Shown piece after piece: positions 1 through 6,148 of a stretch of 6,412 bases of DNA. Below the pieces are notes generated by a model, which saw only the letters and a program-made list of their open reading frames with translations, did not search any database and was not told the origin of the DNA. Numbering within the stretch: the stretch's first letter is position 1; every line of letters starts with the position of its first letter. Origin of the DNA: an uncultured Collinsella sp. (GTDB taxonomy: Bacteria; Actinomycetota; Coriobacteriia; Coriobacteriales; Coriobacteriaceae). The stretch lies in assembly GCA_902494625.1 (NCBI GenBank), contig CABUUB010000092.1, positions 1 through 6,412 of the forward strand, written 5' to 3'. Position numbers and translations under genes: made by a program.

Positions 1-389
1 CCCGCGGCACCGGCCATGATATCGCCGGGGTCGCCAATCCAGTGCACGCTGCCCAAGCGCACCACGGCGCCCTGGGACCAGCGCTCAACCAAAGGCTTGC
101 AGCCCTCGTACCAATCGCATTCAAAGCCATAGATAAGCTCGAGCTCCGACGCGATCTGCGCGGCAAGCTTGCGGGCATCCTCAAAAGCCAGACGATGTGC
201 CAGCAGGTCGCCCTCAGTAACCTGCACTTCGCAGTTGGCGTCCATGCTGGCGGGCAGGGTGAGATGGTCGGTCGAGATCATGGCACGGCACCCGGCCGCG
301 GCAGCGGCACGGACGTTGTCCTCAAACGAGGCATGCCCGTCCGAAAACGAGGTGTGGGTGTGGCAATCGACCAGCGGGCAAGCAGACAT
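1..389 (-). CDS. PHP-domain phosphoesterase, histidinol-phosphatase-like (partial, C-terminus off the window)
   Basis: The minus strand reads open from an ATG at 389-387 to the left edge, giving 129 codons of the N-terminal part. The protein starts MSACPLVDCHTHTSFSDGH. H10 and H12 (HTH), D17-G18-H19, the S39-T-D-H42 motif, E90 in YGFECDW and H116 in GSVHW are the metal-ligand motifs expected of the PHP superfamily. The GSVHW motif and spacing fit the HisJ/HisK-type histidinol-phosphatases, which remove phosphate from L-histidinol phosphate in histidine synthesis. Related PHP hydrolases of other specificity look the same in this region, so the substrate is inferred. The start is fixed by an AAGGAG ribosome site (minus strand, 395-400) five bases before the ATG. 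The gene is divergent from the larC2-like gene. The rest of the barrel and the last metal ligands are not visible, so completeness cannot be judged. Confidence 0.88.
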   Translation of the reverse strand, partial: MSACPLVDCHTHTSFSDGHASFEDNVRAAAAAGCRAMISTDHLTLPASMDANCEVQVTEGDLLAHRLAFEDARKLAAQIASELELIYGFECDWYEGCKPLVERWSQGAVVRLGSVHWIGDPGDIMAGAA

Positions 390-421
390 GGCGGCTCCTT
401 TGCGTCAAGCGAATCTGCTCC

Positions 422-427
422 ATTGTA
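422..427 (-). promoter_or_regulatory. Possible -10 element for the PHP gene
   Basis: The minus strand reads TACAAT here, about 33 bases before the PHP start codon, which would give a short leader of roughly 25 bases. The element sits in the small inverted repeat CCATT-GT-AATGG (420-431). No convincing -35 box is seen at the normal distance, so this is only a candidate. Confidence 0.3.
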
Positions 428-511
428 ATGGCGCAGCTCTCAACACGCCGGACACGCCGGGGGTCGAAATCGATTGGAAAGGCTGCGCGACGCGCGGTGC
501 GGCCTCGCTTG

Positions 512-594
512 CGCTCTCAAAACGTGTACATCAGCCTCCAAAAGCTGCAAAAAATGACATGTTTGGAGGCTGACGTACACGTTTGAGTGGAGCG
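512..594. repeat. Long imperfect palindrome, 23-bp arms with a 19-base loop
   Basis: The arms 520-542 and 562-584 are inverted copies with a single mismatch (A530 opposite C574), around a 19-base A-rich loop (543-561). The core reads AAACGTGTACATCAGCC on the left. Pairing continues outward as CTC/GAG (516-518 with 585-587, one bulged A) and CGCT/AGCG (512-515 with 591-594, three unpaired bases). No T-run follows on either strand, so it is a poor terminator. It has no coding sense and lies between divergent genes. It could be a REP-like or MITE-like element, or a large operator. I do not recognise a named family. Confidence 0.85.
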
Positions 595-729
595 GGCCGG
601 CATTGGAGCGCGCCAGCACTTGCGCCCAGCAAAAGTCGCACCTATCCCATGACGCCGCCCCTGCGCCGCCCGCGATGTGCTAGCGTTTGGATGAACAAAA
701 CGAGCCCGCGCGGAAAGGAGCCGGACCGT

Positions 730-1215
730 ATGCCATGCGATAGCACATCCCCGCTGTCCCGCGAGACCGATGCGCCCGAAACCATCGTCAAGCTGGAATG
801 CGATATTGATGACGCGTCGCCCGAGGTGCTTGCCTACGCCGCCGACCGCCTGCGCGAGGCCGGCGCCCGCGAGGTGCACTGGCTACCCCTCTACTGCAAA
901 AAGGGTCGCCCCGGATGGCAGTTGCAGGTGATCTGCTCGCACGAGGATATCGAGCGCCTACAGACGATTATCTTTTTGGAGACCACGACCAACGCCGTTC
1001 GTCGCCAGGTGATGGAACGCGTTTGCCTGCCGCGCCGCTTTGAGCAGGTGACAACGCCTTGGGGCGAGGTGGCCGTAAAGGTGGCAACCTTGCCCGATGG
1101 CAGCGAGCGTGCAGCGCCCGAGTACGAGGACTGCGCTCGCCTTGCCCGTGAGCACAATGTGCCGCTCCAGCGCGTGATGCAGGCGGCGCAAGCCGCGGCT
1201 CTGCAATTTGAGTGA
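730..1215 (+). CDS. Stand-alone LarC C-terminal domain protein (LarC2-like, DUF111), 161 aa
   Basis: The protein resembles the C-terminal domain of LarC, the CTP-dependent enzyme that inserts nickel to complete the nickel-pincer cofactor of lactate racemase and related enzymes. Visible family motifs are ECDIDD (23-28), a GA-x-EV-x-W-x-PLY-x-KKGRPG block (45-62), ETTTNAVRR (84-92), LPRRFEQVTTPWGEVAVKVA (100-119) and PEYEDCARLAREHNVPL (130-146). In full LarC this domain follows a larger LarC1 domain, and in Lactobacillus plantarum the two are joined by programmed frameshifting. Here nothing like LarC1 lies upstream in any frame, so the gene stands alone. The start at 730 is chosen because AAGGAG (715-720) lies nine bases before it. 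The open frame extends upstream to 583, but that stretch has no ribosome site and looks non-coding. Its stop is 53 bp before the yfcE start, so they may be co-transcribed. The family match is firm; the cellular role without LarC1 is unknown. Confidence 0.85.
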   Translation: MPCDSTSPLSRETDAPETIVKLECDIDDASPEVLAYAADRLREAGAREVHWLPLYCKKGRPGWQLQVICSHEDIERLQTIIFLETTTNAVRRQVMERVCLPRRFEQVTTPWGEVAVKVATLPDGSERAAPEYEDCARLAREHNVPLQRVMQAAQAAALQFE

Positions 1216-1268
1216 CACGGTCGGCGACGCGCCACACCCACCCCATCAACCTCACCGAAAGGACCACC

Positions 1269-1817
1269 ATGAAATACCTCATCGCCTCCGACATCCACGG
1301 CTCGGCATACTGGACCGAGCGCCTGGTCACCGCCATCGATTCCGAGCAGCCCGACCGCATCGTGCTGCTGGGCGACCTGCTCTACCACGGTCCACGCAAC
1401 GACCTGCCGCGCGATTACGCCCCCAAGCGCGTAATCCCGCTGCTCAACGCCCTGGCCGACCGCATCATCGCGGTGCGCGGCAACTGCGACGCCGAGGTCG
1501 ACCAGATGGTCCTCGACTTCCCCGTCATGGCCGACTACGCCACGCTGTTTGACGAAACCGGCCGTGAGCTGTTCCTGACGCACGGCCACGTCTTTGGCGC
1601 CGGCATGCACAACAGCGTCGACCACGCGCCCGCGCTGCCCGAGGGCTCCGCGCTCGTCTACGGTCACACGCACGTCAAGGTCAACGAGGAAAGCGCCGCG
1701 CACCCGGGCCTGTGGCTCTTCAACCCCGGTAGCGTGAGCATCCCCAAGGACGGCTCGCACAGCTACGGCATCTACGAGGGCGGCGCGTTCCGCCACGTGG
1801 TCATGGAGGAGGAGTAG
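1269..1817 (+). CDS. yfcE: YfcE-type metallophosphodiesterase, 182 aa
   Basis: This is a calcineurin-like metallophosphoesterase of the YfcE family, small cytosolic enzymes that hydrolyse phosphodiesters in a metal-dependent way; the physiological substrate is unsettled. All five metal and active-site blocks are present: SDIHGS (D8, H10), GDLLYHGPRN (D36), GNCDAEVDQM (N72), LTHGH (H105, H107) and YGHTH (H133, H135), followed by FNPGSVSIPK. The HGPRN, VRGNCD-x-EVDQM and NPGSVSIPK stretches are characteristic of YfcE rather than of phosphoesterases in general, and the length is close to E. coli YfcE (184 aa). The start at 1269 follows AAAGGA (1258-1263); an upstream ATG-like extension in frame overlaps the previous stop and has no ribosome site. 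The stop codon lies 2 bp before the mazG start, so the two genes are almost certainly translated from one message. Confidence 0.93.
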   Translation: MKYLIASDIHGSAYWTERLVTAIDSEQPDRIVLLGDLLYHGPRNDLPRDYAPKRVIPLLNALADRIIAVRGNCDAEVDQMVLDFPVMADYATLFDETGRELFLTHGHVFGAGMHNSVDHAPALPEGSALVYGHTHVKVNEESAAHPGLWLFNPGSVSIPKDGSHSYGIYEGGAFRHVVMEEE

Positions 1818-1819
1818 CC

Positions 1820-2680
1820 ATGGCGCAGCACATGGCTCAGCAAAATGCCGAGGGCTCGCGCGATCTGTCCACGCTGGTAGACGCGTCGACCGAGCTGCAG
1901 CATCTGGTGCAGACCATCTGGCGTCTGCGTCAGCCCGATGGCTGCCCGTGGGACCGCGAACAGACGCACCGCAGCATTGGCAAGAACATGATCGAGGAGG
2001 CCTACGAGGCGCTCGACTGCATCGAGGCGGACGACGCGGTTCACCTACGCGAGGAGCTGGGCGACGTGCTCATGCAGGTCGTGCTGCATGCGCAGATTGC
2101 GGCGGACGCCGGCGAGTTTACGCTGGCCGACGTGGCGCGTGATATCAATGCCAAGCTCATCCGTCGCCACCCGCACGTGTTTGGCGATGTAGATGCCGAC
2201 AGCTCCGACGAGGTACTCAAGATTTGGGACGAGGTCAAGCTTGCCGAGAAAGCCGCCAAGGACAAGGCCGTGGCGGCGGGCGAGGCCGCGCCCGAGGGCC
2301 TGCTCGACGGCGTGCCCACGCATCTGCCGGCGCTGATGCAGGCTCAGAAGGTGTCGCGCAAGGCGGCTGCCGTGGGCTTTGAGTGGGAGACGGTCCAGGA
2401 CGTGTGGGACGAGGTCGCCGAGGAACGTACCGAGTTTGAGGCCGAGGCCCCTGGCTCGCCCGAGCGCGAAATGGAGTTTGGCGACCTGCTCTTTGCCTTG
2501 GTCAACGTCGCGCGCAAAGAGGGGATCGACGCCGAGAGTGCCCTGCGCGCCAGCACGGCAAAGTTCCGCCGTCGCTGGGCCGCGATGGAGCAGATGGCGT
2601 CCGATGCCCACGTGGATCTTGCCGAGCTTTCGACCCACGGCCTCAACGACCTGTGGGATGCCGCAAAGGCGGAGGAGTAA
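1820..2680 (+). CDS. mazG: MazG nucleoside triphosphate pyrophosphohydrolase, 286 aa
   Basis: MazG hydrolyses (d)NTPs to NMP and pyrophosphate. It helps clear aberrant nucleotides, and in E. coli it also affects ppGpp levels. Two tandem MazG domains are visible. The N-terminal one has LRQPDGCPWDREQTH (36-50), E59-E60-x-x-E63 and E79-x-x-D82 (EELGDVLMQVVLHAQIA), followed by the RRHPHVFGD motif (115-123). The C-terminal one has KAAAVGFEWE (181-190), D197-E198-x-x-E201-E202-x-x-E205 and E219-x-x-D222 (EFGDLLFALVNVAR). Both metal-binding helix pairs look intact. Length slightly exceeds E. coli MazG (263 aa) because of about 20 extra N-terminal residues. The first ATG is supported by a GGAGGAG ribosome site inside the end of yfcE. 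A second Met at residue 5 could also serve as the start. A terminator follows 5 bp after the stop. In actinobacteria mazG commonly sits just upstream of eno, as here. Confidence 0.95.
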   Translation: MAQHMAQQNAEGSRDLSTLVDASTELQHLVQTIWRLRQPDGCPWDREQTHRSIGKNMIEEAYEALDCIEADDAVHLREELGDVLMQVVLHAQIAADAGEFTLADVARDINAKLIRRHPHVFGDVDADSSDEVLKIWDEVKLAEKAAKDKAVAAGEAAPEGLLDGVPTHLPALMQAQKVSRKAAAVGFEWETVQDVWDEVAEERTEFEAEAPGSPEREMEFGDLLFALVNVARKEGIDAESALRASTAKFRRRWAAMEQMASDAHVDLAELSTHGLNDLWDAAKAEE

Positions 2681-2684
2681 GACT

Positions 2685-2730
2685 GCGGGAACGACGGGCT
2701 GACACGCCTCATCGTTCCCGCTAAATTTTT
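2685..2730 (+). terminator. Rho-independent terminator after mazG
   Basis: GCGGGAACGA (2685-2694) pairs perfectly with TCGTTCCCGC (2712-2721), a 10-bp stem with a 17-base loop, followed by TAAATTTTT (2722-2730). It starts 5 bp after the mazG stop and isolates the mazG unit from eno. The loop can form a few extra GC pairs. Confidence 0.85.
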
Positions 2731-2751
2731 CGAAAATCAAGTGTATCCCTC

Positions 2752-2796
2752 GGCTAACTTAGGGCATAATGCAAAAAGTGCGACATGGCTAACTTA
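2752..2796. promoter_or_regulatory. Two direct copies of GGCTAACTTA upstream of eno, with a possible -10 box between them
   Basis: GGCTAACTTA occurs at 2752-2761 and again at 2787-2796, 35 bp apart, with similar flanks (AGGG and CGGA follow). Between the copies lies CATAAT (2765-2770), a fair -10 candidate that would start transcription near 2777 and give a leader of about 95 bases. No good -35 box is seen. The copies would flank the start site, as operator half-sites often do. The decamer resembles the right half of the DtxR/IdeR iron box (GGCTAACCTAA), but the left half is missing in both copies. Confidence 0.45.
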
Positions 2797-2870
2797 CGGA
2801 GGCGCACCGATGGTGCACGGTCAGCCGGTCGCCAAGCATTCAACCCGTTTCCAAGTGAGAGGGAGACAAC

Positions 2871-4160
2871 ATGAGCGATATTTTGGACGTCTACGGTCGC
2901 GAGGTGCTCGACAGCCGCGGCAATCCCACCGTTGAGGTCGAGGTCGTGCTCGAGGACGGCAGCTTTGGCCGCGCAATGGTGCCTTCGGGTGCTTCGACCG
3001 GCGCCTTTGAGGCCTGCGAGCTACGCGATGGCGACAAGGGCCGCTACCTGGGCAAGGGCGTTTCGCAGGCCGTCGAGCACGTCAACAACGAGTGCGCTAA
3101 CGCCGTCGTGGGCCTCGACGCCTTCGACCAGCGCGCCGTCGATGCCGCGCTGATTGCCGCGGACGGTACCCCCAACAAGACCAAGCTCGGTGCCAACGCC
3201 ATCCTGGGCGTGTCGCTGGCCGTCGCCCGCGCCGCTGCCGAGTCGGCGGGCCTGTCGCTGTACCAGTACCTGGGCGGCGTCAACGCTCATCTGCTGCCCA
3301 CGCCCATGATGAACATCCTCAATGGCGGCGTGCATGCCGACAACAACGTCGACTTCCAGGAGTTCATGATCATGCCGGTGGGCGCCCCGAGCTTTGCCGA
3401 GGGCCTGCGTTGGTGCGCCGAGGTCTACCACACCCTCAAGGGCGTGCTGCACGAGGCCGGCCTGGGCGGCGGCGTGGGCGACGAGGGCGGCTTTGCCCCC
3501 AACCTTAAGACCAATGCCGAGCCGTTCGAGTACATCACCAAGGCCGTGGAGAAGGCCGGCTTTAAGCCCGGCGTTGACTTCATGTACGCCATGGACCCGG
3601 CCTCGACCGAGTTCTACAACGCCGAGACCGGCATGTACGAGCTCAAGGGCGAGGGCGTGGAGTACACGAGTGCCCAGATGGTTGATTACTGGGAGAAGCT
3701 CGTTGACACCTATCCCATCATCTCCATCGAGGACGGCATGGCCGAGGAAGACTGGGACGGCTGGGTCGAGCTTACCCGCCGCATTGGCAACAAGGTGCAG
3801 CTGGTGGGCGACGACCTGTTCGTCACCAACACCGAGCGCCTCAAGAAGGGCATCGAGCTGGGTGCCGCCAACGCGATCCTGGTCAAGGTCAACCAGATCG
3901 GTACGCTCACCGAGTCACTCGAGGCCATCGAGACCGCCAAGGAGGCCGGTTACGCCTGTATCGTGAGCCACCGCTCCGGCGAGACCGAGGACTCCACGAT
4001 CGCCGACCTGGTCGTGGGCGTCAACGCCGGCCAGATCAAGTCGGGCGCCCCGTGCCGTAGCGACCGTATCGCCAAGTACAACCAGCTCATCCGCATCGAG
4101 GACGAGCTCGAGGGCAGCGCGCGCTACGCCGGCAAGGCCGCGTTCTACAACATTCGCTAG
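2871..4160 (+). CDS. eno: Enolase (phosphopyruvate hydratase), 429 aa
   Basis: Enolase converts 2-phosphoglycerate to phosphoenolpyruvate in glycolysis and the reverse in gluconeogenesis, as a cytosolic Mg-dependent enzyme. The sequence is full length (E. coli 432 aa) and carries every expected residue: the SGASTGAFEA loop (39-48), H155, E164 in DFQEF, E205 in GDEGGFAPN, metal ligands D242, E287 (SIEDGMAEEDW) and D314 (VGDDLFVTN), catalytic K339 in the ILVKVNQIGTLTES signature, the SHRSGETED loop (H367, R368, S369) and K390. The start is the ATG preceded by GAGAGGGA (2857-2864). It is flanked by terminators on both sides, so it is probably transcribed alone from a promoter in the 2731-2870 interval. 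Its codon use is strongly biased to C- and G-ending codons, as expected for a highly expressed gene. Small departures from common sequence, such as DPASTEFY and VVGVNAGQIKSGAPC, do not touch the active site. Confidence 0.98.
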   Translation: MSDILDVYGREVLDSRGNPTVEVEVVLEDGSFGRAMVPSGASTGAFEACELRDGDKGRYLGKGVSQAVEHVNNECANAVVGLDAFDQRAVDAALIAADGTPNKTKLGANAILGVSLAVARAAAESAGLSLYQYLGGVNAHLLPTPMMNILNGGVHADNNVDFQEFMIMPVGAPSFAEGLRWCAEVYHTLKGVLHEAGLGGGVGDEGGFAPNLKTNAEPFEYITKAVEKAGFKPGVDFMYAMDPASTEFYNAETGMYELKGEGVEYTSAQMVDYWEKLVDTYPIISIEDGMAEEDWDGWVELTRRIGNKVQLVGDDLFVTNTERLKKGIELGAANAILVKVNQIGTLTESLEAIETAKEAGYACIVSHRSGETEDSTIADLVVGVNAGQIKSGAPCRSDRIAKYNQLIRIEDELEGSARYAGKAAFYNIR

Positions 4161-4232
4161 GCACGCGGAGGTCGCGGGGGCGGGGAAGACTCGGATTTGC
4201 CTTGCTCCAGCCGGGCGCTGTTGAGCACCATT

Positions 4233-4265
4233 GGGCGCTGGGCCATATGACTCAGCGCCTTTTTT
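4233..4265 (+). terminator. Rho-independent terminator after eno
   Basis: Positions 4233-4242 pair with 4251-4260 (10 pairs, two of them G-U, core GGCGCTG/CAGCGCC) around an 8-base loop, followed directly by six T (4260-4265). It lies 72 bp after the eno stop and before the next promoter. The segment GGGCGCTG also occurs just upstream at 4213-4220, which could give an alternative pairing. Confidence 0.8.
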
Positions 4266-4304
4266 ATGTCGAGCAAAGGCTGGCGAAGGCGGTGCGGGCG
4301 CTCG

Positions 4305-4313
4305 TGCTATAAC
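4305..4313 (+). promoter_or_regulatory. Extended -10 promoter for the FtsB-like/ppx unit
   Basis: TGCTATAAC has the TGn extension plus a near-consensus -10 (TATAAC, 4308-4313). No clear -35 is present, which is tolerated with an extended -10. Transcription would begin near 4320, about 37 bases before the start codon at 4357. Its place just downstream of the eno terminator supports an independent transcription unit. Confidence 0.6.
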
Positions 4314-4356
4314 TAGAATACTTAGCGCAAACAAACCTCAACCGCACAAGGCGCAC

Positions 4357-5118
4357 ATGGATCAGATTTACGACAACAGGTACTATTCCGCCGGTTCGCG
4401 TGAGCCGTCGCCTCGTCGTGCGCGCACGGTGCAGCTCGGTGGGTCCGCCTACGCCGGCGCCGACCGCTCCATGCAGCGCCCGACAAGTACCTCGCGCCCC
4501 AATGCTCAAGTGAATACTTCGACAGATGGACCAGTGCGCCCGGCACGTTCGTCGTATGCTCAGCGCTCGTCGGCTCAAACGCACGATAGGTCGAGCAGGC
4601 CTTCGAACCGTTTTTCGGGCTCGGACTTTATGCACTACGCCAACGACAACGCGGTGGTCAAGGCGATCTACGACTTTACCCACGGTCCTCAGCGAGGGCT
4701 ATTCATCGGCATTGTCGTTGCCCTGGTGCTCGTGAGCCTGTATTTCCCCGTGCGCGATCTGTACGTGGCAAAGCGTTCGAGCGATATCTTGGCCAAGCAG
4801 GTCGAGATTCGTCAGCAATACAATGATGAGCTGCAAAAAAGCGTCGACAAACTGCTCTCGGAGGAGGGCATTAAGGATGCGGCGTCCGAGGATCTGGGCC
4901 TGGTGATGCCCGGCGAGAAGAGGATTGAAGTGCAGGGCCTGGACGACGATTCGGATTCGTCTTCGAGCAAGAAGTCGTCGAACGCCAAGAAGGCCAGCGA
5001 AGTTGCCAAGGAAATCGAAGAAGTCGGTAAGGACGCCCCGTGGTACATCCAGGCGCTCGACATGCTGTTTGGGTTTAACGGTGTCGAGGGCCAGACGGTC
5101 GTGTCCAACGGCAAATAG
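4357..5118 (+). CDS. FtsB/DivIC-like septum formation initiator, membrane-anchored, 253 aa
   Basis: This is a bitopic division protein of the FtsB/DivIC family, which pairs with FtsL and helps activate septal wall synthesis. Residues 1-113 form a long basic, Ser/Arg/Pro-rich, low-complexity tail, predicted cytoplasmic. Residues 114-131 (GLFIGIVVALVLVSLYFP) are one hydrophobic membrane segment. Residues 138-172 look like a coiled coil with heptad hydrophobics, followed by the typical ending EGIKDAASEDLGLVMPGEKRIEV (170-192). A DDDSDSSSSKK-type acidic and serine linker (196-212) leads to a C-terminal segment with WYIQALDMLFGFN (229-241). The start at 4357 is preferred because the promoter lies at 4305-4313 and upstream in-frame ATGs fall in the eno terminator. 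The ribosome site is weak (AAGG, 4348-4351). The tails at both ends are longer than in simple FtsB proteins (about 100 aa in E. coli), although actinobacterial members often carry long N-terminal tails. Genomic position between eno and ppx supports the call. Confidence 0.85.
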   Translation: MDQIYDNRYYSAGSREPSPRRARTVQLGGSAYAGADRSMQRPTSTSRPNAQVNTSTDGPVRPARSSYAQRSSAQTHDRSSRPSNRFSGSDFMHYANDNAVVKAIYDFTHGPQRGLFIGIVVALVLVSLYFPVRDLYVAKRSSDILAKQVEIRQQYNDELQKSVDKLLSEEGIKDAASEDLGLVMPGEKRIEVQGLDDDSDSSSSKKSSNAKKASEVAKEIEEVGKDAPWYIQALDMLFGFNGVEGQTVVSNGK

Positions 5119-5138
5119 CGCCCGGAGGGGAGCCCGCA

Positions 5139-6140
5139 ATGGCAGATTGCAAACGCTATAAGGTGGCGGCGATCGATCTGGGAACGGTGTCGTCGCGACT
5201 GGTGCTGGCGCAGGTCGAGGGCGGGGCGATCGCGGAATCGTCCAAGCATACCGAGATTACCGACCTGGGCGAGGGTGTGGACGCGACGGGTCGCTTTTGC
5301 GAGGCGGCGGTCGAGCGCGTGCTCGCTGCATGCCGCATGTTTGTGGACAAGGCGCGTGCCTTTGGGGCCGCGTGCGTTTGCACCACATGCACGAGCGCCG
5401 CGCGCGATGCATCCAATGCCGCACTGCTGCTGGACGGTCTGCGTGAGCTGGGGCTCGAACCGCAGGTGATTCCGGGCGAGGTCGAGGCGCGCCTGACGTT
5501 TTTTGGCGTGGCACACGACTTTGCTGGCGAGCGCATCATCGTCGCCGATTCGGGCGGTGGCTCCACGGAGCTCGCGACGGGCGTCTATGCGCCTGAGCGC
5601 GGGGTCTTTGCGCTGGAGGGAACGCGCTCGCTGGACATCGGTTGCCGTCGCGTGACGGAGCGGTTTTTCTCGGCGCTGCCGCCAACGGACAGTGAACTTG
5701 CCGCCGCTGACGTATGGGCGGGCGAGCAGTTCGGGGCTTACTTTGAGGGCCTGCCTGTCGACTTTGAGCGCGCCGAGCGCCTCGTCGCGGTGGGCGGTAC
5801 CGTTACCACGCTCGTGGCGCTGGTCCACGAACTGGAACCGTACGATTCGAGCTTTGTGCACCTGCGCGAGCTTTCGCTGGATCAGGTTTCGGCCGCTATC
5901 GAGCGCATGTCTGCGTTGGATGCGGACGGCATCGCCGCTCTACCGGGTGTACAGCCCAAACGCGCGGGCGTGATCTTGGCTGGTGCCGTGGTAATCCGCG
6001 AGCTTATGCGAGCCGGCGGCTACAAGACGCTCACTGTAAGCGAGAACAGCTTACTCGCCGGCATGGCCGCCACCATCAACGAGGCTCTCGACGGCGCCGC
6101 CCCCACCATCACCTGGACCCCGAGTCTGAGCGCTCTTTAA
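5139..6140 (+). CDS. Ppx/GppA-family phosphatase (exopolyphosphatase / pppGpp phosphohydrolase), 333 aa
   Basis: Family members remove terminal phosphates from polyphosphate and/or convert pppGpp to ppGpp; which activity applies cannot be told from sequence. The actin-like ATPase fold motifs are all visible: AAIDLGTVSSRL (10-21, D13), TSAARDASN (85-93), VIPGEVEARL (110-119, with E114 and E116 in the position of the catalytic Glu loop), ADSGGGSTEL (136-145), LDIGCRRVTERFF (165-177), AVGGTVTTL (217-225) and VQPKRAGVILAGAVVI near the C-terminus. The length fits the short two-domain Ppx type (M. tuberculosis Ppx1 is 344 aa), without the C-terminal HD-like domain of long E. coli PPX. GGAGGGGA (5124-5131) lies seven bases before the ATG, and the gene starts 20 bp after the FtsB-like stop, so they form one operon. 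The protein is cysteine-rich at 79-84 (CVCTTC), which may be incidental. No plus-strand terminator with a T-run follows. Confidence 0.93.
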   Translation: MADCKRYKVAAIDLGTVSSRLVLAQVEGGAIAESSKHTEITDLGEGVDATGRFCEAAVERVLAACRMFVDKARAFGAACVCTTCTSAARDASNAALLLDGLRELGLEPQVIPGEVEARLTFFGVAHDFAGERIIVADSGGGSTELATGVYAPERGVFALEGTRSLDIGCRRVTERFFSALPPTDSELAAADVWAGEQFGAYFEGLPVDFERAERLVAVGGTVTTLVALVHELEPYDSSFVHLRELSLDQVSAAIERMSALDADGIAALPGVQPKRAGVILAGAVVIRELMRAGGYKTLTVSENSLLAGMAATINEALDGAAPTITWTPSLSAL

Positions 6141-6148
6141 CCGTCTCC

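Larger units (their letters stand above)
390..729. other. Divergent intergenic region (340 bp)
   Basis: No credible gene lies here. The region separates the divergent PHP and larC2-like genes. It holds the PHP ribosome site and possible -10, the long inverted repeat at 512-594, and the ribosome site for the larC2-like gene (AAGGAG, 715-720). Open frames crossing it show no family resemblance and no ribosome sites. I see no clear promoter for the rightward gene. TGTGCTAGC near 677-685 is vaguely like an extended -10, but it has no partner box. Confidence 0.6.

Noticed and set aside
505..600. Insertion-sequence footprint with target duplications around the first palindrome
   Set aside because: No direct repeat flanks the palindrome; the flanking similarity is itself inverted and continues the stem.
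583..729. Upstream extension of the larC2-like frame, or a LarC1 part joined by frameshift
   Set aside because: The extension has no ribosome site and no LarC1-like sequence, and overlaps the palindrome edge. The other plus frames upstream also lack LarC1 features.
2742..2764. A full DtxR/IdeR iron box in front of eno
   Set aside because: Only the right half-site matches; the left half does not resemble TTAGGTTAG in either copy of the repeat.
4231..4356. Earlier start for the FtsB-like protein at 4231
   Set aside because: That stretch contains the eno terminator and the extended -10 promoter, so it cannot be part of the message from that promoter.
4812..5861. A long minus-strand open frame (349 codons), and similar antisense frames at 891-1796 and 2045-2740
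   Set aside because: They run opposite to well-identified genes, show no family motifs, are rich in Arg/Ala as expected of antisense frames in GC-rich DNA, and cross gene boundaries and intergenic signals.
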